This document shows, piece after piece, positions 1 to 7,799 of a DNA stretch of 25,935 bases. The notes below the pieces were generated by a model, which worked only from the letters and a program-made list of their open reading frames with translations, made no database searches and was not told the DNA's origin. The position numbers were made by a program, and so were the translations under genes. This stretch comes from an uncultured Eubacteriales bacterium (GTDB lineage Bacteria; Bacillota; Clostridia; Christensenellales; CAG-138): the NCBI GenBank assembly GCA_900542615.1, contig UQOG01000016.1, forward strand, positions 1-25,935, read 5' to 3'. Each line of letters opens with the position of its first letter. Positions within the stretch are counted from its first letter, which is position 1.

Positions 1-17
1 AGGGAGCTATGAAAACC

Positions 18-47
18 TCGAAAAAGTGGCGCAAGCCACTTTTTCGA
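18..47. terminator. perfect 13-bp hairpin with GCAA loop
   Basis: Arms 18-30 and 35-47 are exact reverse complements around a GCAA loop (31-34). Five T residues lie inside the 3' part of the stem on either strand, so it could act as a bidirectional transcription terminator. It lies downstream, on the minus strand, of the pseudogene ending at 102. It could also be a structural end of a degraded mobile element; the sequence alone does not decide. Confidence 0.55.
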
Positions 48-52
48 CAGCC

Positions 53-92
53 AAAGGCGGGGTGTCACCATTTTAGATGACACCTCGCCTTT
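53..92. repeat. 15-bp hairpin adjacent to pseudogene 3' end
   Basis: Arms 53-67 and 78-92 pair over 15 positions with a single G-T wobble, around a 10-base loop. It begins 10 bases past the minus-strand pseudogene stop. It is probably part of a tandem terminator with the 18-47 hairpin, although no clean T-tract follows it. Confidence 0.5.
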
Positions 93-101
93 GCTATGCC
101 A

Positions 102-393
102 TTATTTTGTTTTTGCCTCTCGCTTCTCCATTTCTCTCTGCTTCTTCCGTTCAGAAAACTCCCGCTGCCTTTCCTCCCTCTCATAGAAGGCCAAAATGTC
201 CGGCAGGATGCAGCGGGCAATGGCCGCGATCTGATGTTGTGGTATGGTGGTGTTCTTGATTAGCTTTTTCCTTCGGCCCAAAGAATCCCTCCATCCGGTC
301 TGTCGGCTTCGAGTTACTGGTCACATTGCTGCTGTCAATCCATCGGAGGCTTTGCGCCTTCCGCCATACCCTTTCAAATTTCGCTACAAAATC
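102..393 (-). pseudogene. frameshifted remnant of a small hypothetical protein
   Basis: The minus strand reads in one frame from 393 (…FERVWRKAQSLRWIDSSN…, then PTDRMEGFFGPKEK). It then continues in another frame as LIKNTTIPQHQIAAIARCIL, followed by PDILAFYE and a Lys/Glu-rich tail, to a TAA at 102-104. The join falls in the homopolymer at 265-269; removing one A on the coding strand restores a continuous frame. Upstream the frame runs straight into a stop (394-396) without a convincing start codon or ribosome binding site, so the 5' end is also lost. I associate this type of tail with small proteins of Clostridia mobile elements, but I cannot name a family. The frame repair is seen directly; the mobile-element origin is inference. 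Confidence 0.6.
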
Positions 394-491
394 TCACACC
401 CCTTTCTCTTCTATATTCGAAAAACAAAAGAGAGCAAGCAAAAACCTCCGCTTTACAGGGGGAACATTTTTATGCTTCTAAAATAAGTATG

Positions 492-527
492 GCATCGTTG
501 CGGGGTAATGCATCCTTGCAGGCTAAT
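492..527. repeat. imperfect 18-bp tandem duplication
   Basis: Positions 492-509 and 510-527 are adjacent copies that match at 15 of 18 bases (both start GCATC and end CTAAT or GTAAT). No coding frame passes through it. Its function is unknown; it may be a remnant of a degraded element. Confidence 0.5.
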
Positions 528-596
528 GTAAATAGGCGAATCGAAAGAAAATATTTAACCATAATTTAATATATTATTATATAGCTAAAATCATCG

Positions 597-625
597 TTGA
601 CAAAACAAATGTCATAACATATAAT
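597..625 (+). promoter_or_regulatory. perfect sigma-A consensus promoter, orphan
   Basis: TTGACA at 597-602, a 17-base spacer, and TATAAT at 620-625: exact consensus in both boxes with optimal spacing. It points rightwards toward the 3' end of the convergent gntR gene, and no good gene lies immediately downstream. The -10 box is embedded in ATAATCATTAT (621-631), and an 8-bp inverted repeat (613-620 with 653-660) surrounds the start region. These features suggest tight repression. Confidence 0.7.
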
Positions 626-649
626 CATTATAGTTGATATAACAAATAT
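618..649. promoter_or_regulatory. candidate GntR operator, copy A
   Basis: Two short motifs, CATATAATCATTAT (618-631) and GATATAACAAATAT (636-649), both recur in the gntR control region. The second is identical there over 14 bases, the first matches at 12 of 14. They overlap and follow the -10 box of the orphan promoter, a position suited to repression. That the regulator is the adjacent GntR protein is inference. Confidence 0.45.
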
Positions 650-899
650 TTAATGTTATGAGGAATTCGCTTCTCTGGGGATCTGGGCCATATTACTCGC
701 GCTCGTTAACCCTGTTTGGCTATCCCTTTGCCCACGCCGCGCCTTGGTTGTTGGGAGAAAATTATTCAAAGCGACTGGACATGCTATAGCGGTACCGCCA
801 TATGAAAAACCAACCTATGGAGCCTTTCACAAAGGGCGCCACAGGCTGGGGGCTATTACGCCAAACGGCGGGCATTGCAGCTTGGAAACAACAGGAAAA

Positions 900-1619
900 T
901 TATTTTTTCAAATAAATGGTATATTTGTACCGGTCGCCCCGCAGATAGCTGATGCAGTACTCAAATACCACCTCCTCCTGCCGGGAGGTGCGCTCGATCT
1001 TCAAGGCGGGGGAGTTCTTGTTCAGTTTGAGGTGGAGCCGCACGTCGTTTGGTAGCACCACGGCCTCAAAGCTTTCCTCTGCGCTGGTGGGGGCGATATT
1101 CCCGGCCTTTTCCAGGGAATTGTACAGGCCAACCGCCTGGATATCCTCGGGGCAGAGCCGGGGGCAAAGATGCACGGGGATGTAGGAGGTTTCATACACA
1201 TAGGGCGTGTCGTCGATAAGCCGCAGCCGCTCCACCGCAAAGACCGGGCAAAAGGACAATACCCCCAGGTGGGACGCCGTGTTGTCGTCCGCCTCCAGCT
1301 TGCGGAAATCCAGGATGATATCGTGCTGCTTGAACCCGTGCCTTTGCAGCTCCTGGGAGAAGGAATAGAAGGTGGAAAGCTTGGTGTCGATCTTAGGGGA
1401 GGATACAAAGGTACCCCGCCCCTGCTGCCGCACAATGTAGCCGTCGTTGGCCAGGGACTCCAGCGCCTGGCGTACCGTGATCCGGCTGAGCTGATACTCC
1501 TGGCAAAGCTGATGCTCCGTGGGGATCTTGCTGCCTGCCACCCACTGGCCTGTATGGATCTTTTCTACGATTTTTTCTTTGAGCTGCATGTACAAGGGGG
1601 AAGGCTTAATGGCACTCAT
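900..1619 (-). CDS. GntR-family (HutC/UTRA) transcriptional regulator
   Basis: A 239-residue protein. It carries an N-terminal winged helix-turn-helix (about residues 8-75, with the family signature IPTE…SRITVRQALESL…GYI…GRGTFV) and a C-terminal UTRA ligand-binding domain (about 85-235), the usual size for the HutC subfamily. UTRA regulators typically sense phosphorylated sugars, amino sugars or related metabolites and repress neighbouring catabolic genes. The start at 1619 is supported by a GAGG ribosome binding site 7-8 bases upstream and a promoter at 1666-1694. It is divergent from the SIS/ABC operon, so it most likely represses that operon and itself. NagR-like and sugar-phosphate-responsive members are the nearest functional analogues, but the effector is unknown. 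Confidence 0.92.
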   Translation of the reverse strand: MSAIKPSPLYMQLKEKIVEKIHTGQWVAGSKIPTEHQLCQEYQLSRITVRQALESLANDGYIVRQQGRGTFVSSPKIDTKLSTFYSFSQELQRHGFKQHDIILDFRKLEADDNTASHLGVLSFCPVFAVERLRLIDDTPYVYETSYIPVHLCPRLCPEDIQAVGLYNSLEKAGNIAPTSAEESFEAVVLPNDVRLHLKLNKNSPALKIERTSRQEEVVFEYCISYLRGDRYKYTIYLKK

Positions 1620-1656
1620 GGGCGCACCTCGTTTAACAGGATCTTATGAGAAATAG

Positions 1657-1686
1657 GATATAACAAATATAGCATATGATCATAAT
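1657..1686. promoter_or_regulatory. candidate GntR operator, copy B
   Basis: GATATAACAAATAT (1657-1670) overlaps the gntR -10 box. CATATGATCATAAT (1673-1686) contains the perfect palindrome TATGATCATA (1675-1684) and fills the gntR promoter spacer. Both motifs recur at 618-649. The site sits just upstream of the divergent TTGACA at 1698, so one bound dimer could control both directions. Confidence 0.5.
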
Positions 1687-1694
1687 GTTTTCAA
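1666..1694 (-). promoter_or_regulatory. gntR promoter
   Basis: On the minus strand TTGAAA (1694-1689) and TATATT (1671-1666) are separated by 17 bases, close to the sigma-A consensus. Transcription would begin about 40 bases upstream of the gntR start codon. Confidence 0.65.
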
Positions 1695-1697
1695 TAT

Positions 1698-1728
1698 TTG
1701 ACATAGCATTTTTTTGAAGAATTTTAAT
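1698..1728 (+). promoter_or_regulatory. probable promoter of the SIS/ABC operon
   Basis: TTGACA at 1698-1703 is a perfect -35 box. The best -10 is TTTAAT at 1723-1728, with a long 19-base spacer; a TAATAT overlaps it two bases later. The suboptimal spacing suggests a weak or activated promoter, so the exact -10 is uncertain. A GGAGG follows at 1736-1740. Confidence 0.45.
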
Positions 1729-1750
1729 ATTCGCCGGAGGAATGAGAAAT

Positions 1751-2806
1751 ATGTACAAAACAGAACAGGAAATCCATGAGCAGCATGTGGCATTGCAGCA
1801 AACGAAAGCCTGGTTTGCACAAAACCGTTCATCCTTAGCCGCCTTTTTCGCCGCCAATCCCGCCCAGCGGTTTGTGATGCTGGGCAGCGGCTCGGGCTAC
1901 ATGCTGGCCAAATCCGCCGCCGCGGCCTTTTCCCTGCAAAACGGCAGCGTCGGCTATGCGGTATCCGGCGGGGATTTCATGCTGGATCCGGAAAAATACA
2001 AAGACCTTTGCACCGGCGCCATTGTGATCGCCCTGTCCCGCTCCGGCCTTACCACGGAAATGGTCCGGTCCGTGGAGCATATTAAAAAGCATTTTTCCGC
2101 CAAGGTGTTGGCTGTTACCGCCAAGGAAGGGGCGGATCTTAACGGCCTTGCAGATTATGGCATCTGCTTGCCCTGGGCCTACGACCAGTCCGTATGCCAG
2201 ACCCGTACCGTGACCAACCTATATGCCGCCATCCTGTTTTTGGCCGCCGTCCGCTTCGATAAGGATTCCCTATGGGCGGACCTGTGCGGCGTCATCGATG
2301 CGAACAAAGCCTTCCGCCAAGGCATTGGCCCGGTGACCGACACCCTGGCCGGCCTGGATTTTTCCGACGTGGTGGTGCTGGCGGACGGCCCGGTGGCCGG
2401 CATTGCGGAGGAAGCCGCCCTGGCCTTTACGGAGATCAGCAAGATCAGCGGCAAGCAGTTCAACGTGCTGGACTTCCGCCACGGCCCCATCGTGCTTTGC
2501 ACCGATAAAACATTGGTGCTTGCTTTGCTTCGCAGTGGGGAAAACTTCTACCAAAGGGAAATGGTCCGCGATCTAAAGGCCCGGGGCTGCATCCTGTGCG
2601 TGGCCGCCCAGGACCCCGCTCAGTATCCCGACGTATACCAAGTCGTGCTTCCGCCGGTACAAAATCATGCGGCCAACGGGATCGACTTTATTAACCTGGC
2701 CCAGCTGATCGCCTTGAAAAAGGCCCTTAATTCCGGCATCAACCCGGATGTGCCCGCTGGACTGGACGCCTACATCTCCCTGAAGGAACCTGTAATGCAA
2801 GCTTGA
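1751..2806 (+). CDS. double-SIS sugar-phosphate isomerase/deglycase-like protein
   Basis: A 351-residue protein of two SIS (sugar isomerase) domains, resembling the isomerase half of GlmS and the AgaS/FrlB group. Visible motifs are MLGSGSGYM (about 43-51), SRSGLTTE (96-103), QSVCQTRTVTN (147-157) and the HGP motif at 244-246 in VLDFRHGPIVL. Known members isomerise amino-sugar phosphates (GlmS, AgaS) or cleave phosphorylated Amadori compounds (FrlB, FraB). An in-frame ATG at 1742 lies only one base after the GGAGG; the ATG at 1751, ten bases from it, is preferred. It is the first gene of the operon, followed after 16 bases by the PLP enzyme. Deglycase and amino-sugar isomerase are both possible; it is not MurQ-like in length or motif. 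Confidence 0.85.
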   Translation: MYKTEQEIHEQHVALQQTKAWFAQNRSSLAAFFAANPAQRFVMLGSGSGYMLAKSAAAAFSLQNGSVGYAVSGGDFMLDPEKYKDLCTGAIVIALSRSGLTTEMVRSVEHIKKHFSAKVLAVTAKEGADLNGLADYGICLPWAYDQSVCQTRTVTNLYAAILFLAAVRFDKDSLWADLCGVIDANKAFRQGIGPVTDTLAGLDFSDVVVLADGPVAGIAEEAALAFTEISKISGKQFNVLDFRHGPIVLCTDKTLVLALLRSGENFYQREMVRDLKARGCILCVAAQDPAQYPDVYQVVLPPVQNHAANGIDFINLAQLIALKKALNSGINPDVPAGLDAYISLKEPVMQA

Positions 2807-2822
2807 AAAAGGAGGCAGACCC

Positions 2823-4118
2823 ATGTTTTTAGACCTAGTGCAAAGGCGTAACCCGGACCTGATCCGGGCCGCCGTAACGCTCCATCAGCGGGGCGTTATC
2901 CCTGCGAACACCTATGTGATCGACCTGGACACCGTTATGGAGAACGCCCGGGCCATCACCGCCGCGTCCAAGGAGACCGGCGTGCAGACCTACTTCATGA
3001 GCAAACACTTCAACCGCAATCCCATCGTCAGCGCGGCCATCGTACAGGCGGGGTTCCCCGGCATTGTGGCGGTGGATGTGCAGTGCGCCAAAGCCCAGTG
3101 GCGCTATGGCAACCCGGTGCAGCATGTGGGCCACCTGGTCCAGATCCCCAAGCAGGAGATCCCCCATGTGCTGGAGATGCATCCCGAGGTATGGACCATC
3201 TTCAGCCTGGAAAACGCCAAGCTGCTTTCCGATGCGGCGCAAGCCATGGGCATGGTGCAGGACATCCTGCTCCGGGTCCGGGCGCCGGAGGATATCATCT
3301 ACCCCAACGAGGAGGGCGGCATCTGGGAAAGCGACCTGGTGGAGACGGCCAAGACCATTTCCACCTACCCCGGGGTGCGGATCGTGGGTACGGTGACCTT
3401 TCCCGGCACCCTGGTATCCGAGACCAAGGGCGGCCAGGCCACCGTCAACGCCGGCACCGCGGTGCGGGCCGCCAACACCCTGCGGGAAATGGGCTTCCCC
3501 ATCCGCCAGATCAACCTGCCCGGCGCTTCCTCCGCAGCCATGCTGCCGGTGGTGAAAGCCGCAGGCGGCACCCATGCGGAGCCTGGCCACGGCATTTTCG
3601 GCACCACCCCCTGGCACCTGCTGGCAGACCTGCCTGAGCGCCCCGCCATGGTTTACGTCAACGAGATCTCCCATACCTTTGAAAACAAGGCCTATTGCTT
3701 TGGCGGCGGCTTCTATGCCTGCGACACCCCGGCCAACCGGGGGGACGACCATCCTTACCGGCTGTCCCGCGGCTGGGATCCCCATGCCTTTGTGGGGTCC
3801 GACCCCGCAACCATCTTTGATAAAAAGCTCCAGGCGGACGTGGGTTCCTTCTTTGGCCGCACCCTTAACGCAACGGATTATTACGGCGCCCTGTTTATGC
3901 CGGAAAAGAACGTGGCGTCCGGGGAAACCGCCGTATTCGGCTTCCGGGCCCAGGCCTTTACCATGCGCACCAACGTGGCCGTGATCCGCCAGGTTTCCGG
4001 CGATCCCCGCCTGGTGGGCCTGTTTGACCGGGCCAACAACCTGCTGGACGAGAAAGGGTATCCCGTGGCGGATTCCGTAGCCCATGTCCGGCGGCTGATA
4101 AAAGAGGAAATCGGCTGA
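2823..4118 (+). CDS. YhfX-like PLP-dependent enzyme (alanine racemase N-terminal fold)
   Basis: A 431-residue protein with an alanine-racemase-type PLP barrel. The segment TYFMSKHFNRNP places the candidate PLP-binding lysine at residue 61. Further segments PGASSAAML, EPGHGIFGTTPWH and AYCFGGGFYACD resemble the YhfX family, whose E. coli member lies in the poorly understood yhf operon. A racemase or epimerase acting on an amino acid or amine is the likely chemistry, but no substrate is established for the family. An AAAGGAGG site precedes the ATG, and the gene is tightly spaced behind the SIS gene. It presumably acts on the amino part of the imported compound, which is inference. A lyase or deaminase role is also possible. 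Confidence 0.78.
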   Translation: MFLDLVQRRNPDLIRAAVTLHQRGVIPANTYVIDLDTVMENARAITAASKETGVQTYFMSKHFNRNPIVSAAIVQAGFPGIVAVDVQCAKAQWRYGNPVQHVGHLVQIPKQEIPHVLEMHPEVWTIFSLENAKLLSDAAQAMGMVQDILLRVRAPEDIIYPNEEGGIWESDLVETAKTISTYPGVRIVGTVTFPGTLVSETKGGQATVNAGTAVRAANTLREMGFPIRQINLPGASSAAMLPVVKAAGGTHAEPGHGIFGTTPWHLLADLPERPAMVYVNEISHTFENKAYCFGGGFYACDTPANRGDDHPYRLSRGWDPHAFVGSDPATIFDKKLQADVGSFFGRTLNATDYYGALFMPEKNVASGETAVFGFRAQAFTMRTNVAVIRQVSGDPRLVGLFDRANNLLDEKGYPVADSVAHVRRLIKEEIG

Positions 4119-4159
4119 TTGCAAGGCTGTTTCATAATTAAAACCAACAGGAGGAAACC

Positions 4160-5260
4160 ATGAAAAACAAAGCCATTCGTATCATCTCTCTGCTTCTGGT
4201 GGCGCTCATGTGCATCGGCATGGCCGCTTGCACTGCGCCCACCACCCCGTCCCAAACCCAGGAATCCGCTGCCTCCAATACCGAGGCCGGCGAAGCGCCC
4301 TCCGCCTACTACTACACCGACCCCGAAGAGGTCATCGGCGACGCCAATTCCTTTGAAGGCATCACCATCGGCTTCTCCCAGCGTTCCGTAGCGGGCAGTT
4401 CCTGGTATGAGAACCTGATCCGCATCGCCCAGGCGGAGGCGGAGCACCTGGGCGTGAACCTGATCGTCACCGACGCCGACGGCGACCTGGCCACCCAGAT
4501 CTCCGACATCGAGGACCTGATCGCCCAGGGCTGCGACGCCATCATCGTGAACCCGGTGGATCCCTCCGGCATCATCGCCGCCACGGATATGGTGCATCAG
4601 GCGGGCATCCCCCTGATCAACGTGAACAGCCAGATGGAATCCAGCGCCGCCCCCACCTGCTTCGTGGGCCACGACACCTATAGCTTCGGCTATTCCGCCG
4701 GCACCGCCCTGGCCGAGGCCTTCGACGCCAAAAACGGCTGCCCGGAGGAGATCAAGGCCGCTATGATCATGGGCTTCCCCAAGGAGCTGTATTCCATTCA
4801 GGAATCCAACGGCATGATCGCCGGCTTTACCGCCTACTATCTGGATAAGTACAACAAGTGCAACCTGAACATCGTGGCTTGCCGCTACGGCGAGTGGAGC
4901 GCGGATACCGCCCTGAAGGAGACCGACGACATCCTGGCCGCCAACGGGGATCTGGACATCCTCTTCGTGCTGGACGGCAGCATGGGCGTTGCATCCACCT
5001 CCTCCATCCAGTCCGCGGGCCTGGAAGGCCAGGTGATGGTGTGCTGCGCCGGCGGCCGTAAGGAAGAGCTGGCCGCCATCCAGGAGGGCACCATCGTGGC
5101 CAGCGCCACCTGCGACCCCCGCCAGGAAGGCAAGTGGGCCGTGCTGATGGCCGCCTATGCCGCCAGCGGCGCCAACGTACCCGGCACCATGTACATCGAC
5201 TCCGTGGGCATCAATGTCAATAACGCGGCGGAGCTCTACGATCCCGACTCCGCTTATTGA
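4160..5260 (+). CDS. ribose-type ABC transporter substrate-binding lipoprotein
   Basis: A 366-residue protein with a lipoprotein signal peptide (KNK start, hydrophobic stretch, lipobox MAAC with Cys24), followed by a Ser/Thr/Ala-rich linker. The mature part is a periplasmic-binding-protein-like type I domain of the RbsB class (GITIGFSQRS…SWYENLIRIAQAEAE…ADGDLATQISDIEDLIAQGCDAIIVNPVDP). It captures the solute outside the membrane for the ATPase and permease that follow. An aggagg ribosome binding site lies just upstream. The presence of aromatic residues near the mature N-terminus (SAYYYTDPEE) is noticeable but not diagnostic of ligand. The substrate is not predictable from sequence; an aldose, polyol or sugar-amino acid conjugate are all possible. 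Confidence 0.9.
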   Translation: MKNKAIRIISLLLVALMCIGMAACTAPTTPSQTQESAASNTEAGEAPSAYYYTDPEEVIGDANSFEGITIGFSQRSVAGSSWYENLIRIAQAEAEHLGVNLIVTDADGDLATQISDIEDLIAQGCDAIIVNPVDPSGIIAATDMVHQAGIPLINVNSQMESSAAPTCFVGHDTYSFGYSAGTALAEAFDAKNGCPEEIKAAMIMGFPKELYSIQESNGMIAGFTAYYLDKYNKCNLNIVACRYGEWSADTALKETDDILAANGDLDILFVLDGSMGVASTSSIQSAGLEGQVMVCCAGGRKEELAAIQEGTIVASATCDPRQEGKWAVLMAAYAASGANVPGTMYIDSVGINVNNAAELYDPDSAY

Positions 5261-5272
5261 TCCCTGACCAAA

Positions 5273-5309
5273 GGGCTCCTGCCGGAAAACGGCTTTCGGG
5301 CGGGAGCCC
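5273..5309 (+). terminator. intergenic hairpin after the binding-protein gene
   Basis: Arms 5273-5283 and 5299-5309 form an 11-bp GC-rich stem (one U-G pair) with a 15-base loop, followed only by TGTTT. It lies between the binding protein and ATPase genes, where leaky terminators or mRNA-stabilising hairpins commonly raise binding-protein expression above that of the membrane parts. Confidence 0.55.
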
Positions 5310-5327
5310 TGTTTAGAGAGGTAAACT

Positions 5328-6836
5328 ATGCAGGAAAACGTACTATTGCGCGTGCAAAACGTGTCCAAGAGCTATCCGGGCACCCGGGTTTTGACGGATA
5401 CCAACCTGGTCGTCCATAAGGGGGAGATCCTGGGGCTGGTAGGGGAAAACGGCGCCGGCAAAAGCACGCTGATCAAAATACTGGCCGGCGCGGTCAATCT
5501 CGATAGCGGCAGCTTTGTTTTCGATGGGAAAGAGATCGTTTCCTGGAATACCATGGACGCCCGCCGGGCAGGCATGATCACGGTTTATCAGGAGCTCAGC
5601 CTGGTGCCGGAGCTCAGCGTGGCGGAAAATATTTTTCTTGGGGCGTGGCCCCAACACACCGGCTTCGTGGATTTCCGGCAAATGGAAACCCAAGCGGCCA
5701 AGATCCTCAAAAGGCTGGAATTGGACGTTAACCCCGCCATCCCGGTCAAGGATTTGAGCATCGCCTCCAGGCAGATGGTGGAGATCGGCCGGGCGCTGCA
5801 AATGCAGCCCAAGCTGCTGATCCTGGACGAACCCACCTCCTCCTTGAGCCAGGACGACGCGGATTACCTTCACGAGATCATCAAGAAGCTTAAGGCCGAG
5901 GGTACCAGCATCATCTATGTATCCCACCGGCTGGAGGACGTGATGGATATCTCCGACCGGATCGCCGTATTGAAGGACGGCGTCGTAAGCGGAGAATTAG
6001 ATAGAAAAGACTTCAATAAGGAAACCATCGTCAGCTATATGATCGGCCGGAACATCCGCTCCTATGGCATCGGGGGCCATGCCGTGGAGCAGGTGGTCAT
6101 CCAGGTGGATCACCTTTCCGTGGGCCACAAGGTAAAGGATGTGTCCTTCGCCCTGAAAAAGGGGGAGATCCTGGGCATCGCCGGGCTCATGGGCAGCGGC
6201 CGCAGCACCCTGGTAAAGAGCATTTTCGGCGCGGCCAAACGCAGCGGCGGTACCATTCTGATAAACGGTAAACAGGCATCCTTACGGAATCCTTCCGAGG
6301 CCATCGGCCTGAAAATGGGCTTCCTGCCTGAGGACCGGCGGCTGCAGGGCCTGTTTATGCAGCTGCCCATCCGGGAAAACATCTCCATTTCCGACCTGGG
6401 GGAATTTTCCCGTTTTTCCCTGATGCAGGGGAAAAAGGAGGACGCCATCGCCCAAAAGGAGTTTGAGCGGGTCAACGTGAAAGCCCCCAGCATCCGCAGC
6501 ATCGTTTCCACCCTGTCCGGCGGCAACCAGCAGAAGATCGTGCTGGCCAGATGGCTGGCCGCTAACTGCGATATCCTGCTGTTTGACGAACCCACCCGGG
6601 GTATCGACGTGGGCTCCAAGGAGGAGATCTATAAGCTGATCGACGACTTTGCCAAGGCCGGCGGAGCCGCCATCATCATTTCGTCGGAAATGCCCGAGCT
6701 CCTGGCCCTATCCGACCGGATCATCGTCCTTGCGGAAGGCCATAAGACCGGCGAATTCTCCCGGGAGGAAGCCGACGAAGCCAAGCTGATGAACAAGATG
6801 ATTGAATACCACAGGGTATTGGAGGAAGTAGAATGA
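5328..6836 (+). CDS. ribose-type ABC transporter ATP-binding protein (two NBDs)
   Basis: A 502-residue double ATPase of the RbsA/MglA/XylG class. NBD1 has Walker A GENGAGKST (39-47) and Walker B LLILDEPT (163-170), with a degenerate signature (LSIASRQ). NBD2 has the class-typical altered Walker A GLMGSGRST (286-294), an intact signature LSGGNQQ (396-402) and Walker B ILLFDEPT (416-423). It powers import through the permease encoded next, whose start overlaps its stop by four bases (ATGA), a sign of translational coupling. A GAGAGG site precedes the ATG at 5328. Membership is clear; the transported sugar is not. Confidence 0.95.
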   Translation: MQENVLLRVQNVSKSYPGTRVLTDTNLVVHKGEILGLVGENGAGKSTLIKILAGAVNLDSGSFVFDGKEIVSWNTMDARRAGMITVYQELSLVPELSVAENIFLGAWPQHTGFVDFRQMETQAAKILKRLELDVNPAIPVKDLSIASRQMVEIGRALQMQPKLLILDEPTSSLSQDDADYLHEIIKKLKAEGTSIIYVSHRLEDVMDISDRIAVLKDGVVSGELDRKDFNKETIVSYMIGRNIRSYGIGGHAVEQVVIQVDHLSVGHKVKDVSFALKKGEILGIAGLMGSGRSTLVKSIFGAAKRSGGTILINGKQASLRNPSEAIGLKMGFLPEDRRLQGLFMQLPIRENISISDLGEFSRFSLMQGKKEDAIAQKEFERVNVKAPSIRSIVSTLSGGNQQKIVLARWLAANCDILLFDEPTRGIDVGSKEEIYKLIDDFAKAGGAAIIISSEMPELLALSDRIIVLAEGHKTGEFSREEADEAKLMNKMIEYHRVLEEVE

Positions 6837-7789
6837 ATGCCTTACAAAACGGCCGCTCCCTGCAAGGGGCAAACGGCGCAAAGAGCTTTTTTCAAAAGTA
6901 CTATCTGGTGATCACGTTCCTTTTGATGTTCGTGGTATCCTGCTTATTATCCCCGAAGTTTTTGACCCCCCTGAACCTGCTCAATATCCTGACCCAGAAC
7001 GCCACCACCGCCATCCTGTCCTACGGTATGCTGTTCGTCATCGTCACCGGGGGCATCGACCTTTCCGTAGGCTCCTTCCTGGCCCTGTCCGTGTGCCTCA
7101 CCGCCGGCCTGCTGAATCAGAATTGGCCTATCGCGGCGGTTTGCCTCTTTGTGGTGCTGGTTATGGCGGCGGGCGGCGCCATTGCCGGCGGCCTGATCGC
7201 CTTTGGCAAAATCGAGCCCTTCATCGCCACCTTGGCCATGCAACAGGTAGTGCGGGGCATCGCCTACATCTACCAGGTGGGCTCTGTGGCGGTGATCAAC
7301 AACCAAACCTTCCTAACCAACTTTGCCGGCAATCTGGGCCCCATCCCCATCGCCATCATCTATGCGGCGATCATCGGCGTCATCATGCACATCCTGCTGA
7401 AAAACACCACCTTTGGCAGAAAGACCTACGCCATTGGCGGCAGCAAGGAGGCTGCCAAGCTGGTGGGCGTTTCCGTGAATAAGATGCTGATCAGCATCTA
7501 TGTGCTCTCCGCCATCCTGGCGGGCATCGCGGGCATCATCATGGCAGCCCGGTTGCGGGTGGGCACCGCCCTGGTGGGCGACGGCCTGGAGCTGGATGCC
7601 ATCGCCTCGGTGGTCATCGGCGGCGCGGCCTTTACCGGCGGCCGGGGCACGGTGATGAACACCGTGCTGGGCGTGCTGATCCTGGGGATCATCGGCAACA
7701 TCATGAACCTGATGGGGGTTGCCACCTATCCCCAGATGATGATCAAAGGCGCGATCATCGTGGCGGCCGTGCTGGCCAAGCGGGACTGA
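6833..7789 (+). CDS. ribose-type ABC transporter permease
   Basis: A 318-residue, very hydrophobic protein of the RbsC family, with roughly eight to ten membrane segments. It carries the conserved loop VTGGIDLSVGSFLAL (about 71-85), the cytoplasmic AIGGSKEAAKLVGV segment that contacts the ATPase, and VIGGAAFTGGRGT near the C-terminus. It probably forms a homodimeric pore with the double ATPase. Its start codon lies inside the end of the ATPase gene. The length is normal for the family and no defects are visible. Confidence 0.95.
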   Translation: MNALQNGRSLQGANGAKSFFQKYYLVITFLLMFVVSCLLSPKFLTPLNLLNILTQNATTAILSYGMLFVIVTGGIDLSVGSFLALSVCLTAGLLNQNWPIAAVCLFVVLVMAAGGAIAGGLIAFGKIEPFIATLAMQQVVRGIAYIYQVGSVAVINNQTFLTNFAGNLGPIPIAIIYAAIIGVIMHILLKNTTFGRKTYAIGGSKEAAKLVGVSVNKMLISIYVLSAILAGIAGIIMAARLRVGTALVGDGLELDAIASVVIGGAAFTGGRGTVMNTVLGVLILGIIGNIMNLMGVATYPQMMIKGAIIVAAVLAKRD

Positions 7790-7799
7790 GAGGCGCGCC

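Larger units (their letters stand above)
394..899. other. non-coding, AT-richer interval
   Basis: No convincing protein gene is seen. The interval contains an 18-bp imperfect tandem duplication (492-527), a perfect-consensus promoter (597-625) with operator-like repeats, and a 43-codon reading frame starting at 658 (ends TAG 787-789) that has no ribosome binding site. The 3' part is the downstream region of the minus-strand gntR gene; no clear terminator for gntR is visible there. Confidence 0.55.

Noticed and set aside
658..789. 43-codon frame (starts MRNSLLWGSGPYYSRS) behind the orphan promoter
   Set aside because: There is no Shine-Dalgarno sequence and no family resemblance. An in-frame continuation after the TAG is also open but lacks support. 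Kept only as a note in the findings.
830..870. GGCTATTACGCC stretch recalling the lacZ-alpha region of cloning vectors
   Set aside because: Only a short stretch matches and the surrounding bases do not agree, so vector contamination is not supported.
744..1055. 103-codon plus-strand open frame
   Set aside because: It overlaps the 3' third of gntR in antisense, has no ribosome binding site and gives a low-complexity translation without recognisable motifs.
1751..2806. Assignment of the SIS protein as MurQ (N-acetylmuramic acid 6-phosphate etherase)
   Set aside because: MurQ is a single-SIS protein of about 300 residues; this one has two SIS domains and the HGP motif of the GlmS/AgaS/FrlB group.
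2835..4124. 429-codon minus-strand frame opposite the YhfX-like gene
   Set aside because: Rich in His, Gly and Val, typical of an antisense shadow of GC-rich third positions; the plus-strand protein has family motifs and a ribosome binding site.
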